Assembly (NCBI GenBank): GCA_004794655.1
Contig: SMMW01000001.1
Span: 1,364,001-1,428,000 of the forward strand
Length of the DNA: 64,000 bases
Direction: 5' to 3'
DNA from: Marisa cornuarietis
Taxonomy: Eukaryota > Mollusca > Gastropoda > Architaenioglossa > Ampullariidae
This document shows, one piece after another, positions 1 to 13,700 of the stretch; within the stretch, counting starts at the first letter, position 1, and the number at the start of each line of letters is the position of its first letter. The notes below the pieces were generated by a model. It saw only the letters and a list, made by a program, of their open reading frames with translations, was not told the DNA's origin and searched no databases. The position numbers and the translations under genes are program-made.

Positions 1-368
1 AGGTACCATCAAGAGGGACTGTCTCGAAAGGATACAGTCCCACAGCTTGAGTCCGCACAGGTACGCTGCAACAGTCATCATTCACATTACATAGTCTGTA
101 GGCTTTGGCTTCTTACAATTGAAAGGAATTAACTATACATTTCCCTGAGTATGATGGGGTCGAGTTCACTTGGTTTAGAAGGTGGATCTCAAAACACTGA
201 CTGCGCATAAACATCTTTCCAGTTTTACACAGTAGATTGTCCAAGAGGTTGGACTTACCATTCGCCAGAGGGCGCCACGGCAGTGACAGCAATGAAGCGG
301 CAAGGTTGAGTGGAGAAACAAATCAGCGTGGTGCCATCTCCTGGGGTCTCGGCTATGAATCGGCTGCT
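1..368 (-). CDS. U9 module A, first exon and start of second (cut by window edge)
   Basis: Exon 259-368 ([20 protein letters not shown]) ends at a GTAAGT donor with the split cysteine codon. The next exon starts at 65 ([20 protein letters not shown]) and runs off the window. The short linker expected between module B and this exon was not found with confidence; a weak candidate lies near 605-635. Confidence 0.8.
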
Positions 369-979
369 CTGTAATCACATATTCTGTTTTGAGCCAAGCG
401 CTACTTGACGGCAGATATGGTGCTAAGTGTTAAAATTACTTATAACACCTGTTTGTCCGCAATATTTGAATGGGCCCAATTTCTTCATACAAACCGTTAC
501 AAGTTTGAAACTATGGTTGACATTTGTGATTTCAAATCAAAGGGATTCAAATCAAAATGTTAAATTGTATGCTCAGTTTTATGGTTCTTAACTCTAAACT
601 CACCTCTTACATTTGGAGACAGCATTACTGAGGATTACGATTTGTGTGCTGCTGTGCAACTGCGAAGGCTAAGCTACTAGATCGCAAAGATGGGTATTCT
701 ACTACGACTATGATCACCTGCAACTGACGTGGTGACTTTGTATGACTTCCTGTTATTCCTTGATTGGAGTTGGTCGTATAACCCATACCAACAGTCTGAC
801 CTAGTTAAAACATGACAAACGTAAGCACTTTAGAGTGCTGTTGATTGCTTCGTCTGACATTAATAACGAGTCGTCATCTTCCACCATCCATCCATCATCC
901 ATCATCCATCATCATCCATCAATCATCAATCAATCACCAATCAATCATCATCGATCATCAATTATCATCAATTATCATC

Positions 980-1013
<34 letters not shown>

Positions 1014-4000
1014 TACATTTCTAATAACTTATTAACTTATTAATGTGGATGTGACGGGTCAGATTTACGCTGCACAGAAGTAAAGTATTTCAAATAATCA
1101 TACCTGGTGAATTCTGCTTGCTGTTGATCAAGTAGCACACACTGTCTGTGTCATGACTGAAAAATACCCATAAAAATATTTTACGATGGCTAACGAGACT
1201 TTACGAGAATGATAATTCTTTTTATAAAAATTGCACCATATTCTATGGCTACGCAAGGCATTGATGTGCATATCAGTAGTCACAAGGTAAGAACGGCTGC
1301 TGCATTATTTTACAAAGGCAGGTTTCTTACTTACCTGACGAAATCTTCGATTTCGACGCACACGTGGTGCTGTCCAGCCTGGGTGGGTGTGACGCTCAGG
1401 GTGGCCTGTCCGCCGTCTGGGCACCTCGTGATTTTGTCGGGTACTTGGCTGGAGACGGATGAAGTGACTCCCGGGGAAGCCAGACGGACAGTCAAGCGAG
1501 CACTGACAATTTAAGAGTTTGGCAACACAGAGGTTAGGATTGTACATGGATACGTTAATATGGCAAATGTTGTTTCAAAGACCTCGGCCAGTGCGACCAT
1601 ATATTAATCAGCCATTCATGTAAACACACATGGCGGCACGAGTTTGGCCGCTCTCTGAGCATGTAGGCGTGTGTATCTGGACAAAGAAGAGAGGATACTC
1701 CACCTAGATTTGGAAAAACAGGAATCTTGCACCGAGCTTTATTCATTCATTGAAAAGAAAAGTTTACCCCCTTCCTAGACCTTTAAAGACCTAGAATCAT
1801 AAATGGCAGGGTATAGTTCTCCCATCCTGTGTCATGTGAATGATTAGCCAAGGAAAGCAAATTGATGCTGAGAGGACGTGTACTAATCTGGAACAATTCT
1901 AAAAGTAAATTGTTCCAGCATTCAAGTGACTTTGACAATTTTAAACAATGACAAAATATGCGCGAAAGAGTTATCCATGCTATGAACATGCGATCACTAA
2001 TTTTCTGTAAGTTTAAGCAGAACGTATTAAAAAAAAGAAAAGTTCTATGAATACTTTGTCGATCCAGAGATGAATACAGGTAACGTGCAGGTAGCTTGCA
2101 AATCGCAGTTGACCGTGAGACCGTTTCCTGCGGTGGGAACAATGATGTGAGGCTAAAAGACAACAGATCATGGACATCAGTGTCGGTAATATTTGAAAAC
2201 GTATTACAATTGTGTGCTTAAAAAATGATAGTACACAAGTTACAAGCTGGCATGGACGGGTGGGGGGGGTATGCACAGCGATGATAAGAATAATGAAGGA
2301 AAAAGTAAAAATAAAATAATTACATTTAGCAGTTCAAAAAGTATTAAGAGCAAAGAATCCAAATGTTCTTATGACATGTTACAAACATTTCATATTTTTG
2401 CTATATACAAATGATTTTTATTCTATTTCATAATGGTAATGTAAATAATAGTGCATAGAAAAGCAGAAAAACCGTTAAGAATGGATATCTACATAAAATT
2501 AAACGAAAATGAATTTAATACAGTGCATAAAGTAATATATGGTGAAAATGTAAAGATGCATATAGCAGAAATATTTGCTAATATTGTAATATTACTTGCT
2601 GTTTACCTTGGTACCGTTTGCTGACTGGTTTAAAGGAAGGTCGACATTTCCTGTTGAAGCATTAGAAGTATGATAATAAATGCGATTTTGATTTCGATAA
2701 TAAATGTAGAGTTTCTTCCTTTAATCGCAAGTATTTTGTCTTTACGTTGCACAGAAAGGTAACAGGATTGCGCATAGTCTGTGTCTAGACAGAAATAGTC
2801 TGGTTGTCAATCTCAGATGATTCTTTAAATTATGTTTTTGTTTCTTCGATGTTATTAGAATTAATCACTTCTATCGTCTTCTATCGCAGACATCTTTTGT
2901 AGTTTATCGAGCTTTTTTTTTTTTTTTTTTTTTACTGAATACTAGTTATTGTGAGATGCTTACTGCCGTATCTGCCATAAGATATTTACTAAGGTGCCTC
3001 CTATAAAATGTTTACTCACGTGTCTGACATACATCACCGCCCCTGCCCAGCTGGCACACACAGCGCGTGCGGTTAGCGACAGCGATACACACCGAGTTAC
3101 CTTGACATGTAGTCTGGCTACATCCTTCTGGTTCTGTTTAGATCAGTGGATAAAGCACAAGGTCCTTAAAATAAACAATCACAGATTTTAAAAAATCGTG
3201 TGCGTTATTAACCATAAACTCTGTTGTTCAGATGTTTTTAAGTCGCCCAAAATCCGGACCAAAATCTTTTGAACGCTAAATCAAAACTTGATGTGCGGTT
3301 ATTTCGTGGAGAGAGAGAGAGAGTTAGTTAATTGTTGTTTTATGCCAAGTCAGCAACTAAGGCTATCTCAGAGAAAAAGAAGGAGAGAAAGAGAGAAGGA
3401 GAGAGAGAAGGAGAGAGAAAAAGAGAAGGAGAGGGATATTCTTTTGAGCCACGAGCTGAAGAAAATGGCGCTTGCTTCGTCATTCCGGATGAGACTCAAA
3501 TGTGGAACTCACCGTATCGCCAGTTCTTTCTGCCCAAATCTGCGACTCACCATATCGACAGTCTTCCTTGTGGTAGCCCGGTTGACAGTCACACCGAAAA
3601 CCCGACTTCGCGTCGAGGTCCAGACACACTGCTTTATTCAGGCACCGACTGTTGTTGTCTCCACATCTTCCCACTGTCATCACAACAGGACATAAGAATT
3701 AACTATCAAGACAGTGGCAGAGTTACTTAGTCCTGGTGTCAAAAACTACCATCAGGACAGACGTTAACTGTCGTTAATCTTTGTAGGCCGTTCACACCCA
3801 CTTGAAAGGCAAGACTACCAGTGGTGTGAACACAGGCAGGCAGACAGACTCTCCTCACTAGACAACGCGAGAAAGATAGATGAATAGAGGATAATACTAT
3901 AATCAAAGTGTTACAAAGTCGTGGTTATCCGAGACACATACCTTCTGAACAATTTATTCCCTGGAAAGGAACAGGACAGGCACACACGTGTGCTGGAGGA

Positions 4001-7000
4001 TCAGTTGACTCTATTATACAAACGCCACTGTGCAGGCAAGGGTTTGGTGCACAAGGGTCAGCTGTTAAGATGAAGTGGTAGTGTTTGACTCAGACAAATT
4101 CTAGAGAACACTAGCCCATCAATTATTACTATTAATTCACTGCTACAAAGTTTTTGTTACGAAATGCCAAGTTTCACAATGTAAGAAACTTTTTAAGGAG
4201 GATGAATAAGGTCGTTTTTATTCGCTTTTTAGTTCCGTTTCTCATTAAGTTGGAGAAAGGCGAGACTCAGATTTAGGATAGGCAAGAGTTAAGACTGTGT
4301 GGTAAGAGAAGTAATGTCTTAGGCAACACGAAATTTAACGTAAACTCTTACTTTTGTTAGTTACTGTTTGAATCTGGTAGCACCGCTGCTCACCAGTCTC
4401 ACTGAAAAAGAAAATTTGAAAATTAGAACATTGCTTTCTTTTACACCACAGTCTAGCCCAGCAGCTTATACAGACAGGGTTTATAAAGAGGGCATAATTA
4501 GCTTACACGTGTAAAAAAACATTTTTTTGCCGTCATCGATCCTAATTTAGTGAGTTATGTTCAGTCTCAGTTCAGTCTAACCAAGTGAGTTTTTGTCTGA
4601 ACACCTGCTGACGGATTTCGGCTACTTTGCATTAATGTTGCCATGACTACAGACCCAACAATAAGGCAGACTGTCTGCGAGGAGTTGTCTGGTGTCAGCA
4701 GCACGTCCGAACCGCACGTGCTGTTACTGATGGAAGTCGTTTGGAAAACGAGAGCGCCACTCGATCTGGCTACCACTGGAATACTGCAACAAACCATACG
4801 AGATGCACTGGCCTAATGCAACAATCAGAATCGTATTCGCTGGAATTTCGCAACAAGTAGTTTCTGATACTGGTCGAGGAGCAGCGTATATAAACCATGC
4901 ACAGAATGTCCGGATTTTTCATGGTTTCGAAAGCAGTGTCGATTTGATTTCATGCATTTCTGTTGCACGTGGCTAGCTAGTGAGCTGTTCTGTGAAGAGG
5001 AATGACAGGGGGCTGGGTTATATGGCATAAAACCCCGCCTCCGGATTGCATCTTCTTTGGTTTGATGAGTGAACCACATTTATTTACCAGTTTCCTGACG
5101 CATTCATCTCGCTTTGAAAAAGAACGTGGCAGGGTTGGTCCACGTGACACCATATCGTTGCTCCATCTGGAGGCGCCTCAACTGCAAAATGACCTCCCTG
5201 CTGCAAACACAGCAAACTGTGCGGTAAACAGCTCAGCAGACTGGACAGCATGTGAAATGATCTTTCGTTTTTAAGCTACTTCTTGTTAGATTCAAGTGGC
5301 TGGTTAAAAAAAACAAACTATGCGATATCTGTCCAACACCTCTAAACAATTGTCACCCAACCGTTTCAGTAAGTACAGAGTACTAAAGTAAACTAAACTC
5401 ACCATTGGACTGATTGAGGGTGTCGAAGCTGTTTCAACAGAAAAGGCAAGAAAGTTTAAATTAGACTGTAATAACTTTTTCAAATGCACTTTTATAGTAG
5501 TACAGAAATACTTCGATGCACTTTTATAAAAATTTACGATTTCAACATCATCCGAGTAAAACAGTTTCCTAGCGATGCATAAACTGATCATACAATGGCT
5601 TGGACAGCTACAAAGAACGAGCATGAACATTTTTAAAACTTTGAAAACAGTAAATTTTCACATCCGTTGTTTACCAGGATTAAAGTAATATTTACACGTT
5701 TTGTTATATATAATTAATGTTATGTATAGCCACGAAAAACTTCTTACCCGTAACTGTTTCAGAGGAAACGATGTAACAAACCTGGTCAGTTTTATTCCTG
5801 CAATTATATTTGCACATTGTATATATATATATATATAAATCAGTAGCTGAGCAGTGGACGTGAGAAGTTAATACCCACGAAGGGTTTTTTGTTAATGTTT
5901 TAATACACTGCAAGTATTATGGATTATCAGTCCGTTTACGACCCAGCCAGATGAAACATCATTTTAAACCAAAGGAAACAAAACTGTCAGTAATATTCCC
6001 ATTTGTCCATTTGTGTTTCTCTTTTGTGCATCCCTTTCACTGTTTCTTTCTTTGCAGTTAAGGAAGATTGTTCAGCTTTTATTTCTTACCCGTATGTGTC
6101 CCCGATATCCACGCAAACAGGATGGTCGCCTGGGCCGGTGGGTGTAACGGACAGCACAGACATGAGAAGTGGAATACCCTCAACGTTAACCTCGACTAGT
6201 GGAGACACAGATGTTGACACCTGCTCGGAAGCCAGTCCTCGGCGGATAGTAGCAGATGATCTAAATAGTTCGACAAATGTGACTGACGCTTAGAGAGAAA
6301 TATTTTATCGATAGACTATTGTTGACGTTGGTGTAATAGTTATACATTAGCTAGAGGCAGGAATTTCAGTAAGCAGTTAAAGGGTGTAGAATTAATTTTC
6401 CACGAGCGATGAACACAACAACGTGAAAGCATCTGACACGTCACTGATATGCCTCAGACATAACAGTAGCACTGCTATGTGGAACTATTTGGTGCCACTT
6501 AGCTCAGGATTATATAAAAAAGTAATTCCCTAGATACTGCTGATTTTTATGTGTAATAATGCCATTGGAGTGCGCAAGGATTTTACCCCTAAACCGCACA
6601 GCAAAGCCTTATTAATGGCGAAAGAATACCGCAGAAGCAAATTAAGTCGAATAACTTAATAACGGAGGGATGTATTGGCCGGTTTATTCACTGGTGAAAG
6701 CATTTTATAATCGACTACTTACTGACGGAAGTATATTTTAGCTACATCATGTATTAGCGCAATAATACAGCAGAAACATGTGAATATTTAAGCCACTGGG
6801 GCAAGACTATCATGAAGGTATAGTTTAGTCACCACAGAGTAATACCGTACCACAAGGAACAATTTTCTGCCGAGTGCTTAGTATGATCAAAATATCCATT
6901 AATTAGATTAATTTTACGCTTTTACATATTTGAAAGTAGTTAACAGATTGTCTGTTACAACTCGCACTTCTGTAAGTTGGAGAGTAATATAATTCGAAAA

Positions 7001-7647
7001 GTCGTACGTCTGATTTCCTGCGAGGTACAGAGGAAGATGGCACGTCTGTCCAACGGCGCACTGTATTCTCATGCCGGTCCTTGGTGTGGGCACCACGGCG
7101 TGAGGCTGCGGACAGGAAGTGACGTTGCTATAGAGAGTGTTGTCAACAGGACTTTCTCCGACTCTTTCTCTGTGTGGCTAGGCTTGTCAGCATTGCCCAG
7201 AAATGTTTCTCATAATTTTGATCTTAAATTTTTGTCGGCTGGGTGTAGATAGTTTGGAATACTTGTGTAGCTAGCTGCTTGCGTGTTTATGTACGAGACT
7301 TGTGTACTGAAAGCCTATATTTGTCGGTGTGTTCCATGTTAAAGCGCAGTGAGCTCCCTTACATGGGTAGAGGTTTAGTGGGGGGAGGAATGCACTACAC
7401 ATTAGCTTTACTCGTAGCCTATATATATATATATTATTAACATTTAAGCAGCTTTTGTGTACAAATGTACAACACACACACTTGGTCGAATGCACAAAAT
7501 GACAGGTGCGTGCGAGAGCGCGCGCGCGCGTGTGTGTGCGTGTGTGTGTGTGTGTGTGTGTGCGTGTGCGTGTGTGTGTGTGCGCATGCAGGCAGCCGCG
7601 TGCTCCAATAGACAGGCAATTATGAATACAGACTCACAATCCATTAA

Positions 7648-7711
<64 letters not shown>

Positions 7712-10700
7712 CTTGGAAAGGTATTTAATCGATGCTGTTTACTCCAAGCAAGTCATACCACCTTTGAAATCAAGACGTCGAACGTAACTGGAACATCCAC
7801 GTTCCCTGAAAAAATATAAACAAGGTCCCAAGTGATCAGACAATAAAATTATCAACATAGAGCGAAGGATTATTTCCCTGAAAATGTCGACAAAAAGACT
7901 CCTGTCCGAATTGAAACCATCGAGCTTTTATCTTTAAGAACTCACTTTGAAAGAAAACATTAGGTTAGTAATCTATGAAAAGATGAATAAAACCTTATAA
8001 GATTTTTTTGATAAAATATTGTTTTGTGAACTGATAATTTAAAATTGAACTATAGTACACAAACGAAAGGAAAAACACATCTATGTATGTCATTTTCACT
8101 ATGGGTGCAGTTAGTTCCTCACTTCTGTCGCAGCGATCACCACTCAGACCCAGCGGACAGATGCAACTTGTTGTTGTCCCCACGACTTTACACACAGAAC
8201 GTGGCGTGAAGTTCCGGATGCTACATTCTGTGGATCCTGTATAGTCACAGATTCGTCATAAATCATAACTAAATCGTCAGCAGAACAATTCACAAAACAT
8301 GAAAGTGACTACTTTAAATTGCAACTTTATTAGTTGTCATACATAGTCATTACCTTCCCTTGACATAAACCCACTCTTATGGCCTCTATGACTAAGGCAA
8401 GGAACATCAACATTCGTGTAGATGAGTGGTGCAAAGGCAAGAAGAGAGTTGACGAGTACAGAGTTGCTGAGGGGGATGAGTAACATTTAGTGACTAGAAA
8501 CTGGTGATCGTCACTTTGTGTAAGGAGTGTAGATGCAACGAAAAAAGGAGAAATTTAATGGAGTTTGTTGTTGGGGGAAAACAGTCTATAACATCTGACC
8601 TGTTGCTGCGGTAGGGGAAGGCGATGAAGACTTGGGGGTAACACCACTGGTATGCACGTCTGCTAAAGACGGTCCAATGGAGCTTGTGTCTGTAACAAAA
8701 TTTACAAATTGAGTTTTAAATGCATATGACAAGGACTAAGAACAAATCAGCTTGTAAAAGAGTAAGCAGTAGAATTCTGCTTCTACTGCCGATGTTGCTG
8801 ATATCATGGAACTACAGGTACACAGAAATAATGAATGTATTACAAAAAAACTACAGTCCTACCTTGTTCATCGCAGTTGGCGTTAGCAGAATAATGAGCT
8901 GGACATGCGCAGACATAAAATGGAGGAGTGTTTATGCACTGTCCTCCATTGTGGCAGGGGTTGACGGCACAGGGGTCACCTGAAACATTCTTTGTCGCTT
9001 TCAAAGTCTGAAAACTAATTAACACAATCGAGTAACATTACCAGCAGTCGTACAGTCAAGACCTGTGTCACTGAACGGAGCTCAGGAAATGATGTCTTTG
9101 CTATGTTTCTACCCCGACTGGTCGCTACAACACTCACGACCACTGACTGCCTCTCATTTTGGGTATGGGCCTTCCTAACGTCTAAAAAGCTTACAGATAG
9201 ATATCTGATAACTACGAAGTTGAGTTACAATCTAGGTTGAGTATTGTCTATTCTGCTTTGTTTGCTATAATTATTCTTGCCTGCTCTGTACTATAATGCT
9301 GTTTCGGGTGTTGTGTACTTGCTTTGTAACAAAGCATTGCTGTTAACTCACTGGAGTCGTGCCCCTTCGGCACAAGCCGTTCTCTCTGGACGCATGAATT
9401 TTTATCATTTTCAAAAAAAATTGTAAAATATAACCATGTAGGATATAGCTAAGGATTTTGATTTGTTAGATAGATAAATATTATTAGTAGAATTCACATG
9501 TCGGCAGAACTTTCATATAGGTGGTTTTACTAGGTCACGGTGGGCTGTGCTATTTTGTGGGAGGGGAGACCGGGTAGGATCGATATTTGAGAGAGGTGTG
9601 TGGTTGGGCATTGGTTGGTGTTGTGTGTGATTTATGAAGTGGGGTTAGGGTTTGGGTTTGGGTTAGGGTTAGGGTTGTGGGTTAGAGTTAGGGGTAGGGG
9701 GGTAGGGTTAGGGATAGGTTTTATTGTAAAGGACAAATGTTGAGGACTGGTCGAGTGACGTGATGGTCATGGAGTTGTGTTAAATTATTGGCTGGTTTTA
9801 GTCGTTAAATTATTGGCTGGTTTTAGTCATGTGATATTTGGCGCGGACAAGTTTTGATTTGATGTGAGCAGACGATAGAAATTCGAGAGGATTGAAGATG
9901 GCGAGTGTGCGTGTAAATTTTGCGAAAATTTGTGGTGCAATTGTGAAATTCAAGGAAAGGTTGAGAGATGCAGAGTCTGGAAAGTATAGCAGAAAGAAGT
10001 TTAGGATGGATGCAGAAGTGACAAGGTTGTTTGTGTTGAGTTTAGTCGAAGACTTTGATTTGTTTTTTGAGTTTTTACGTGAATGTGGATTAATGAAGAA
10101 GACGAATACATGTAGGAGTTGTGGTGAGGAGATGGGACTGGAGAAGATTCCGAGAGCCTGAGGTGATCAATATCGATGGCGCTGTATGAAAGTTTATAAC
10201 AAGAAGAGGTGTGCAGGGGGAACTGTCTAGTAGAGACGGATCATGGTTTACAGGTTCACGTTTGTCAATGGAAGACATTTTTGTGCTTATATATGAGATT
10301 TTGAGTTCGACGTCTTCTGGAGAGATTTCTCGTGAGTACGGTTTTTCAAGTAGGACTGTTTCTGACTGGAAAAACTATGTATTTCTGGATATTATTTCTC
10401 GGAATAATTGGAGGAAGGATTCGAAGAAAATGAAGGAGACGATATCAGGGGAGTTTAGCGAGGAGAGAGAGAGAGAGCAGAAGATGAGTGACGTAATAGT
10501 GACGTCACTAATTTGCATAGCTCCGCCTACAGGTAAGCCATTTTTGTTATGGCGTCGCAAAACCACCTATAAGAAACCTGTTCCCACATGTCTTTATCTG
10601 AATTCGCATGAACCTCGACTATTTTTACAGTTAGATATCCGGGAGGGTAAGTAAACGGTATCCCATAAAAGTTGTTTTGGAGCAGACTACCACACAAAAC

Positions 10701-13700
10701 TATAGGTCTTATGACCACAAATATGGCCCCCAACCATGTTTACATGTCAGAAACACACGCGGAATGATCCTGTGCAAAAAGCACGTCGGTTTAGTCGTCA
10801 GACAGCATCTTGAAATAAAGTTCGAGTGCCTTTTGCACTGAAAAGCGTTCTTTGAATCACCATTTTCGAAAGGCAGTGACTAGGTCTAGAAAATTCTAAA
10901 TTTCCTCAAAGAAAGAACCGAGTAAATAATGCCAAGGAAGGTAACTCTAGATATATGATTCCTTAAGCTATTTCCACAGCTAGCTCCCTTTTCTACCTAT
11001 AGAAATAGAAGAAAAAATATTTAACACCCTCCGTAACACGGTCTGACGGAGCGACTTCAGCGCTCACGCTGGCCTCCGTAACAACGCTATACGGAGCGAC
11101 TCTATAGTCACACATTTATTGTTTCACATCGGATGATGCTGTGGTATTGCCACATTGACTACCTTCTTCACTTACTTGCATCATCTACTGTGGTCACTGT
11201 GTAACAGCGTCTCTCTCCGCCGAGCCTGGTTGGAAACAACAAAAGAATTCAACTTAAAAACTAGACCCTACAATATATCGGTGTTAATGCTGCTGTGTGT
11301 GTGTGTGTGTGCGCCTGTTAATACATCATCAGGGTGCCCGTATGTGCTCTACGGTTCATTTCATTTCCATTATTTCGGCTATAAGCGAAAGGGAAATTTT
11401 TAGCCATAACATAAGATAATAACAATCTCATATGTGCAACAGATGGTGACAATATGGCAAAATATTTAGATGAATACATGTTGCTAAAATATATAAAGAA
11501 ATGATTTAAACACTGATAATGCAATTCGAATAAATATGCTTAAATTAATAAGTCAGCTGGTAAAATTTAAAGTCATTTGGATGATGCACAAAATATACAG
11601 GTTTGGTTGTTAATGCAATATTCTTGGTTTTTAACCATTATTCAAGACAAAGGTGTTCTAGAGACGTCAGGAAAAATAAAGCAAATGTCTATTCTAGAAC
11701 ATTCTATAACGTGCGTTGACGGGAAGATTGGTTGTTGTAAACAGGAGTAATGAGCCAGTAAATGAGATACAGGGATAGAAATAAAGAGAAATAATAACAA
11801 CAACATACTCACCCAGCCGCAGTGCAGACTTCTCGACTTGCGAGAGCGAGTGTGTCTATCAGCATGACGGAGCCGCAGGTAGTGGAATCTTCACGCATTG
11901 TCTCAAAGGTATGCACCCCCGAACTGTGAGGCTGAACAGGTGTGCTTGAGAAGAGAAAGCACCATCATTTTACTCTAAACATCAGGTGTGGCACTGAGGT
12001 TGGAATGAAAGTACAGCTAAGTAGTCGTCATATTTATACCAGACCCTATTTTGTCAGTCGCTTGTCGCTGAACAATTCTGCGCTGCACGTGGCGCGTGTG
12101 TCTCTACGATCTTTTGCACAATCGTGTTTGTTGAGTAGAGCAGGAGTTTGCACCAGGTTGGTCATTTTAATAGAAACATGTTCACCAGACTCACCAGGGA
12201 ATGTTGGCAGGCTGTTCAGTGTGGGCAACGAAGCGGCAAGGTCTTGAAGAATGACAAACTATCTGTGAGCCGTCTGCTGGTGTGGTGTCTGCGAAACGGC
12301 CTCCTCTCTGCCAACAGGTTTCATGAACGAAAATTGTCTGAACACTTAGAAAACTGTCCAGAAAGTTAGACTTTAAAAAGGTGTATTAACATATCTTAAA
12401 TGTATTGAAAGTAACTTGTTTATGTTTTTTTCACCGGAGAGTATGTCGATCCTCCAGGTACAGGTTGAATTGTACTTTCACTGCTGGTCGACCCTGGAAA
12501 CAGAATCAACACGACAAATAGTCCAAAACATGTTACAGAATTTTATATTTTGTATACCTTCTAGGGCCATATGCTACGTCTGTTTTGATTGTTTTTCATC
12601 ATCTGTGTATTTTCTTGCAACAGTAAGTATGTTGTTAACGATTTTTGAAATAAAAGCTCTTGCATTTACAGACGCTGGCATCGTCTGCTTAAAATGACTC
12701 TCACCTTGTTTAGTGACGCTGTTGATCAGGTAGCAAACAGTGTCGGAGCTCACACTGCAAAGGATCAAGACATACTTAAACAAAGTAGACCTCTTCTATA
12801 TTTTACAAGCGATAAAGCCTAGAAATAGAGTATCTCACCAGTACTTTCATGCGCAAGAAATTCGTAGTTTCAATGAAAATAATAATAAAGTGAAGTCAAC
12901 AAAACGCATTGTAAAAAAAAAATGTAAAAATCGTAGTTTTAAAAAATGTTGCCGTTTGTAGCTTTGCGGGTAATACTTCATCCCATAGACTAAAATCTAT
13001 TGAACAAAATTATTTTATTCTAATCAGACACAATCGTGAAGGACACATACCCGCTCTGGTCTTTGATGTTCACACACACATGATGGTGGCCTGCTTCAGA
13101 AGGTACGACACTAAGAGTTGACCTCAGACCGTTTGGTGTGCCTGTCATGTTGTCCGGGTGGGGATCAGAAACGGACGACATCAGCCCAGACGATGATAAA
13201 CTTGTGTTGACACCCGGAAATGTTCTGTGGCAAAACACAATTGTGACATTTTCGGGCGTTTGGGTATAAACCACCTAACAAAAGAGCACAGGCAAAAGAC
13301 GTTTGGCTTGTACTGAGCATAACTGTACTAAGCCAGTAATTATCCGGCCAACCATATATTTGATTTCCAGTTTTTGATAAGTTTTTGCATTGAAGGAAGG
13401 GTCTAGAACCTATGAAAGGATTTTTCATTATAAAATTTATGGTGCATGGTAGACAATATACAAATCGCACAATTCTCTCTGGATACAACATAGGCATAAT
13501 ATTAATCGAGTAATTTGCGACGGTACCCGATTTATAAGGAAAGGAAAAATGCAGCATAAGCATAAATAGTGATCTAGATTCAATGAACCACTTTCATTGA
13601 TGCTACAGGCATCAGGCTATGTATCCCCTTCAAATTCTTCTATTTCTCCATATCTCTCTCTCTATATATATATATACACGAGAAAGGACAGAAAAGAGAC

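Noticed and set aside
3288..3730. Two overlapping plus-strand ORFs
   Set aside because: GA-repeat translation plus the antisense of a clear EGF exon.
7457..7711. Plus-strand ORF of 84 codons
   Set aside because: Pure microsatellite translation (VCVCVC).
9645..9725. Telomere end
   Set aside because: The TTAGGG-like tract is degenerate, short and enclosed by transposon ends with target duplications.
10600..10670. Plus-strand mini-exon with AG and GTAAGT
   Set aside because: Chance splice-like motifs beside the Merlin element; no coding context.
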